Part shown: in pieces, positions 63,275 to 64,000 of the stretch | Layout: the number at the start of each line of letters is the position of its first letter | Position numbering within the stretch: the stretch's first letter is position 1 | Source: DASSUW01 sp963803335 | GTDB taxonomy: Bacteria > Actinomycetota > Thermoleophilia > Solirubrobacterales > Solirubrobacteraceae | Direction of reading: 5' to 3' | Assembly: GCA_963803335.1 (NCBI GenBank) | Contig: CAWDME010000003.1 | Location: 1 to 64,000, forward strand | Length of the DNA: 64,000 nucleotides | Translations under genes and position numbers: made by a program | Notes under the pieces: model-generated | Seen by the model: the letters and a program-made list of their open reading frames with translations, nothing else | What the model was told of the DNA's origin: nothing | Database searches by the model: none

Positions 63275-63847
63275 TCAGGCCGTCGGCGCGGCGGCGTCGA
63301 GGCGCAGCTCGCGCACGAGCGCGTCCCACACTTCCTCGCGCGCGCGCTCGACCGGCATCGCCGGGTCGCCGAGCAGCGCGCGCACCCCGAGCCCGTCGAG
63401 CAGCGCGACCGTGCGGTCGGCGACGCGGTCGGCGTTGCAGTCGAAGCCGCCGGACTCGATCGCGTCCGCGAACCACTCGTGCATGCGCGCGTACAGCCGC
63501 GCGGCGGTGGGGCGCAGCTCGGGGTGGCGGACGGCGCGCAGCCACAGCTCCACCCACAGCACCCAGTCCTGCTCCTGCGCGCCGGGCAGCGGCAGGCACT
63601 GCTCGACCATGTCGCGCAGCCGCTGCACCACTGCCGGCTCGCCGGTGTCGGCGGTGCGGGTGTCGCCGGCGTGCTCGAACGAGTGCTCGAGCGCCTCGGC
63701 CAGCAGAGCCTCGCGGGTCTCGAAGTGGTAGTGGACGAGCGCGGTCGAGACGCCGGCATCCATCGCGATCCGCGCGATCCGGACGCCGTCGATCCCGTCA
63801 CGCGCGATCCGCCCGATCGCCGCGTCGAGGATCCGCTCCCGACTCAT
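63275..63847 (-). CDS. TetR family transcriptional regulator
   Basis: A 190-aa regulator. HTH: RILDAAIGRIARDGIDGVRI, then ARIAMDAGVSTALVHYHFET, and a BetI-like C-terminal domain (EQDWVLWVELWLRAVRHPEL). Its ATG overlaps the stop of the upstream Rieske oxygenase gene by 4 nt, so it probably controls that operon. The similarity in style to the other TetR suggests a shared amine-related pathway. Confidence 0.88.
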   Translation of the reverse strand: MSRERILDAAIGRIARDGIDGVRIARIAMDAGVSTALVHYHFETREALLAEALEHSFEHAGDTRTADTGEPAVVQRLRDMVEQCLPLPGAQEQDWVLWVELWLRAVRHPELRPTAARLYARMHEWFADAIESGGFDCNADRVADRTVALLDGLGVRALLGDPAMPVERAREEVWDALVRELRLDAAAPTA

Positions 63848-64000
63848 CGCAGGTACGCCTCCGCGACCATGCGGTCGAAGTCGTGAACCGTGCTCTCGAC
63901 CTCCGTGTAGCGGCCCGGCGTGTAGCCGCGCGAGCCGATGCCGAGCTGCGTGAGCTCGCACACGTGCCAGTCCTGGCGGTTGACGAGGTCCCAGAACTCG
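63844..64000 (-). CDS. Rieske non-heme iron oxygenase alpha subunit, 3' end (truncated by window)
   Basis: Only the last 51 codons are in the window, entering at base 64000. The peptide has EFWDLVNRQDWHVCELTQLG, then IGSRGYTPGRYTEVESTVHD and FDRMVAEAYLR. The block NRQDW..CE..Q.G..S..Y.PG is typical of the C-terminus of Rieske-type ring-hydroxylating or amine-demethylating oxygenases (GbcA/CntA-like). The Rieske domain and substrate class cannot be seen. It is coupled to the TetR gene. Confidence 0.7.
   Translation of the reverse strand, partial: EFWDLVNRQDWHVCELTQLGIGSRGYTPGRYTEVESTVHDFDRMVAEAYLR

Overview
The window is about 64 kb of very GC-rich DNA with densely packed genes on both strands, all with strongly GC-biased third codon positions. 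The GlgE-type alpha-glucan pathway, a DUF3159 membrane protein, a LAL-type LuxR regulator, a choice-of-anchor-A surface protein and a c-di-AMP riboswitch ahead of an M23 peptidase all point to Actinomycetota. The protein set fits Thermoleophilia (Solirubrobacterales-like) best, but that placement is inference. I see no rRNA, tRNA, CRISPR array, insertion sequence or phage gene.

Layout. 1-14.2 kb: secreted and surface functions (M23 peptidase under a c-di-AMP riboswitch, GDPD esterase, RTX-repeat protein, penicillin-acylase-like hydrolase, zincin metalloprotease, subtilase), plus YqgE, a MoaD-like sulfur carrier coupled to an acetamidase/formamidase, and an aldo/keto reductase. 14.2-22.6 kb: first alpha-glucan locus, malQ-methyltransferase-DUF3159 on the minus strand and glgE-treS-mak on the plus strand, with divergent start codons that abut. 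22.7-33.6 kb: mixed accessory genes (anchor-A protein, LysE exporter, NAD kinase, small enzymes, a LacI/GH127 divergent pair, a TetR/SRPBCC pair). 33.7-44.3 kb: second alpha-glucan locus, glgB, then treZ-glgX-treY-GT4. 44.3-58.3 kb: housekeeping and signalling (hexapeptide protein, YrdC-like protein, DsbA-like protein, SF2 helicase, EAL-HDOD, LAL regulator, GAF-GGDEF, FAH hydrolase, ClpP, atypical response regulator, EamA transporter). 58.3-64 kb: a polyamine-type ABC transporter (potDBCA order), two TetR regulators, and the 3' end of a Rieske oxygenase cut by the right edge.

The two glucan loci together form a nearly complete cycle. TreY and TreZ release trehalose from glucan, TreS makes maltose, Mak phosphorylates it, and GlgE polymerises maltose 1-phosphate. 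GlgB branches, GlgX and MalQ trim and rearrange, and a GT4 enzyme may supply maltose 1-phosphate or linear glucan directly.

The most unusual signals lie in gene organisation rather than in any one gene. (1) Two intergenic palindromes share ends and loop words but have differently paired stems, and each links an upstream stop codon to the -10 of the next gene. (2) All 13 convergent gene pairs overlap or are separated by 5 bp or less, several through one shared CTAG that is a stop on both strands. (3) Many genes have a TAGnnT-like hexamer 6-9 nt ahead of the start codon, the signature of leaderless mRNAs; sometimes the upstream stop codon itself forms that hexamer. (4) Three signalling proteins (receiver, GGDEF, EAL) have degenerate catalytic motifs.
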